Below are positions 6,017 through 7,924 of a stretch of 7,924 nucleotides of DNA, piece after piece. Each line of letters begins with the position of its first letter. Positions within the stretch are counted from its first letter, which is position 1. The stretch covers positions 1-7,924 of the forward strand of contig NZ_JALXVH010000079.1 in the NCBI RefSeq assembly GCF_025149945.1, written 5' to 3'. The notes below the pieces were generated by a model. The model saw only the letters and a program-made list of their open reading frames with translations. It searched no databases and had not been told where the DNA came from. The stretch is from Kocuria sp. p3-SID1428. GTDB taxonomy: Bacteria > Actinomycetota > Actinomycetes > Actinomycetales > Micrococcaceae. The translations under genes were made by a program, and so were the position numbers.

Positions 6017-7461
6017 GCATCGATCCCCCCAAGAAGGACACCGCGGCCGAGGGCACCGATCTGGGGGCCTCCGCGCTGAGCCAGGACGATTCGGTATGGG
6101 CCGCGCCGTCGGTGGGCTCCGTCGAAGACGTCTACCAGCAGCTGCTGGCCCGCGCCCCGGAATCGGCCATGGAGCCGCGGATGGAGGCGGTCGAGCAGGC
6201 CGTGGAGCTGCTGGGCGATCCGCACCGGGCCGCACCGGTCATCCACATCACGGGCACCAACGGCAAGACCTCCACGGCGCGCATGATCGAGGCGCTGCTG
6301 CTGTCCCAGGACCTGCGGGTGGGCCGCTACACGTCGCCGCACCTGGAGTCGGTGACCGAGCGCATCTGCCTGGACGGCTCCCCGGTGACCGAGGAGACCT
6401 TCGTGCGGGTCTTCGCCGAGATCGCCCCGCTGATCTCTGTCGTGGACTCCGGCCTGGAGGCCGAGGGCAAGCAGAGGCTGACGTACTTCGAGCTGCTGAC
6501 CGTGCTGGCCTTCGCGATCTTCGCCGACGCCCCCGTGGACATCGTCGTGCTCGAGGTCGGGCTGGGCGGGCAGTGGGACGCCACGAATGTGGCAGATGCC
6601 GCCGTCTCGGTCGTCACCCCGATCGACCTGGATCACACCGAGCTGCTCGGCGACACGGTGGAGGACATCGCCCACGAGAAGGCCGGGATCCTCAAGCCCG
6701 AGGGCTTCCTGATCTCGGCGGCCCAGGTCCCGGAGGCCGCCGACATCCTGCTCGAGCGCGCGCAGGAGCTCGGGATCCCGTTCCGCTTCGAGGGCGTGGA
6801 GTTCGGCGTCGCCGAGCGCACGCCCGGCGTCGGCGGGCAGCAGCTGTCGATCCGCGGCCTGGCCGCCGAGTACGACGAGCTGCTGCTGCCGCTGCTGGGG
6901 GCGCATCAGGGCCAGAACGCCGCGGTGGCCGTGGCCGCCGTCGAGGCCTTCGTGGGCGGAGGGGAACGCGCCCTGGACATCGAGGTCGTCCGCGATGCCT
7001 TCGCGGCCATGACCTCGCCGGGGCGCCTGGAGCTGATGCAGCCGTCGCCGCCGGTGATCCTGGATGCCGGGCACAACCCGCACGGCGTGCGCGCCAGTGC
7101 TGAGGGCCTCGTGGAGGCCTTCCACCCCGAGCGGCTCTACGCCGTGGTGGGGGTGCTCGCCGAGAAGGACGTCGACGGCGTCCTGCGCGCCCTGCACGAC
7201 GGCTACGGGCACGCGAGCATGCAGTGGTGGTTCACCCGCTCGGGCTCCCCGCGGGCCGTGGACCCGGAGGAGCTGGCCGCAGCGGCCGTCGAGCTGGGCT
7301 ACGACGAGGCGTCGGTGCACACTGCGGAGACGATCGGGGAGGGCCTCGAGGCCGCCCTGGCGGCGGCGCGCACCGAGGTCGAGGGCAAGGGCGAGTCGGC
7401 GGTGCTGGTCACCGGCTCCATCACCGTCGTGGGCGAGGCCCGCGGAATCCTGGAGGGCTGA
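6013..7461 (+). CDS. folC: Bifunctional dihydrofolate synthase/folylpolyglutamate synthase
   Basis: A 482-residue Mur-ligase-family enzyme that adds glutamate to dihydropteroate and then extends polyglutamate tails on reduced folates, using ATP in the cytosol. The P-loop TGTNGKTS is at 80-87, followed by [14 protein letters not shown] at 105-118. [13 protein letters not shown] is at 180-192, [14 protein letters not shown] at 202-215 and HEKAGILK at 221-228, with Lys223 a likely carbamylated lysine by family analogy. The C-terminal domain has [11 protein letters not shown] (297-307), SPGRLE (335-340) and DAGHNPHG (351-358). The GTG start overlaps the ileS stop as GTGA (6013-6016), and GGAGGG at 6001-6006 lies 6 nt upstream, so translation is probably coupled to ileS. 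About 35 weakly conserved residues precede the [10 protein letters not shown] segment where similarity to the family begins. The gene is complete, with no missing key motif. Confidence 0.96.
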   Translation: MSIDPPKKDTAAEGTDLGASALSQDDSVWAAPSVGSVEDVYQQLLARAPESAMEPRMEAVEQAVELLGDPHRAAPVIHITGTNGKTSTARMIEALLLSQDLRVGRYTSPHLESVTERICLDGSPVTEETFVRVFAEIAPLISVVDSGLEAEGKQRLTYFELLTVLAFAIFADAPVDIVVLEVGLGGQWDATNVADAAVSVVTPIDLDHTELLGDTVEDIAHEKAGILKPEGFLISAAQVPEAADILLERAQELGIPFRFEGVEFGVAERTPGVGGQQLSIRGLAAEYDELLLPLLGAHQGQNAAVAVAAVEAFVGGGERALDIEVVRDAFAAMTSPGRLELMQPSPPVILDAGHNPHGVRASAEGLVEAFHPERLYAVVGVLAEKDVDGVLRALHDGYGHASMQWWFTRSGSPRAVDPEELAAAAVELGYDEASVHTAETIGEGLEAALAAARTEVEGKGESAVLVTGSITVVGEARGILEG

Positions 7462-7465
7462 GCCC

Positions 7466-7915
7466 ATGGCGCGCAACCAGCGCAAGCTGAGCAGGAAGCA
7501 GCAGGAATGGCGGCCGGGGCAGCGCAAGAAGCCGGCCTCCGTCTTGGTGATGTTCGGCGCCACGACGCTGCTGATGGAGGCGTTCGTCGTCTTCTTCGGC
7601 GGCCTGGCGGTCTTCGGCCTGTGGGGCGAGGGGCATCCGGGCCGCGTCCCGGTGCTGATCGGCGCCGCCATGCTCGCGGTCGTGTTCGGGCTCGCCTCGG
7701 GAATGGTCAGCAAGCCCTGGGGGCCGACTCTGGGGTGGATCCTGCAGCTCGTGCTGCTGGCCACCGGCTTCGTGCTGCCGGCCATGTTCATCGTGGGCGC
7801 GATCTTCGTGCTGTGCTGGTGGTACTCGCTGCGCACCGGTCGGCGCATGGATCGCGAGAAGCGGCAGCGCTACGAGGCTGAGCTCGAGTGGGATCGGCAG
7901 CACGGCCTGAGCTGA
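7466..7915 (+). CDS. DUF4233 family membrane protein
   Basis: A 149-residue predicted inner-membrane protein of unknown function. The N-terminus (1-23) is very basic and rich in Arg/Lys/Gln, so it is probably cytosolic. Hydrophobic segments run at about 25-52 (long, possibly one bent helix), 61-80, 88-104 and 105-121, giving three to four membrane helices. The segment ending in CWWYSLRTGRRMDREK is followed by a charged, probably helical cytosolic tail (125-149). Position directly after folC and the sequence pattern match the DUF4233 family, found in actinobacteria between folC and ndk; no biochemical role is known to me. The ATG at 7466 is 4 nt after the folC stop, with GGAGGG at 7452-7457 inside the folC end, so it belongs to the same operon. 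Only 9 nt follow its stop, so the expected ndk gene would lie outside the window. Confidence 0.85.
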   Translation: MARNQRKLSRKQQEWRPGQRKKPASVLVMFGATTLLMEAFVVFFGGLAVFGLWGEGHPGRVPVLIGAAMLAVVFGLASGMVSKPWGPTLGWILQLVLLATGFVLPAMFIVGAIFVLCWWYSLRTGRRMDREKRQRYEAELEWDRQHGLS

Positions 7916-7924
7916 CAGGCTCCG

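Noticed and set aside
2570..6235. Very long minus-strand open frame (1221 codons) opposite ileS
   Set aside because: It is the complement of well-supported ileS codons; the composition is low-complexity Gly/Arg/Val/Leu/His as expected from GC-rich antisense, with no domain motif and no ribosome site.
5557..7848. 763-codon minus-strand open frame opposite the end of ileS, folC and the DUF4233 gene
   Set aside because: Same GC-rich antisense effect; it spans three real genes and shows no recognisable motif.

Overview
The window looks like chromosomal DNA from a high-GC Gram-positive bacterium (Actinomycetota, most likely Micrococcales/Micrococcaceae-like). The base composition is strongly GC-rich with G/C at most third codon positions. 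The gene order ileS-folC-DUF4233 and the translational-type T-box in front of ileS are both typical of that group. The family placement is inferred from memory of gene order, not from a search. The window is almost fully explained by conserved housekeeping genes. I see no mobile element, CRISPR array, tRNA or rRNA.

Layout: (1) 110-889, plus strand, a classical short-chain dehydrogenase/reductase. (2) 897-1097, minus strand, convergent with it and only 7 nt away, a 66-residue single-pass membrane protein of unknown function. Its likely leader (about 1098-1318) contains three consecutive perfect hairpins and follows a weak candidate promoter in a locally AT-rich patch. (3) 1415-2278, minus strand, purU, formyltetrahydrofolate deformylase. 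(4) 2279-2656, the divergent purU/ileS intergenic region, with an ileS promoter candidate (TATGAT at 2382-2387) and an isoleucine T-box riboswitch (about 2395-2656). (5) 2657-6016, ileS, a long eukaryote-like (type 2) isoleucyl-tRNA synthetase. (6) 6013-7461, folC, overlapping ileS by 4 nt. (7) 7466-7915, a DUF4233-type membrane protein 4 nt after folC.

The plus-strand genes ileS, folC and the DUF4233 gene form one tightly packed operon. It is probably governed at its first gene by the T-box, which reads the charging state of tRNA-Ile: the specifier is probably AUC, and the UGGU bulge matches an ACCA 3' end. There is no poly-U terminator, and an anti-Shine-Dalgarno segment overlaps the 3' strand of the T-box helix, so control is probably at translation initiation. 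PurU and FolC both act on reduced folates, so the two folate genes flank the aminoacyl-tRNA synthetase on opposite strands. The least explained part is the hairpin-rich leader of the small membrane-protein gene, and it is the best candidate here for something undescribed.
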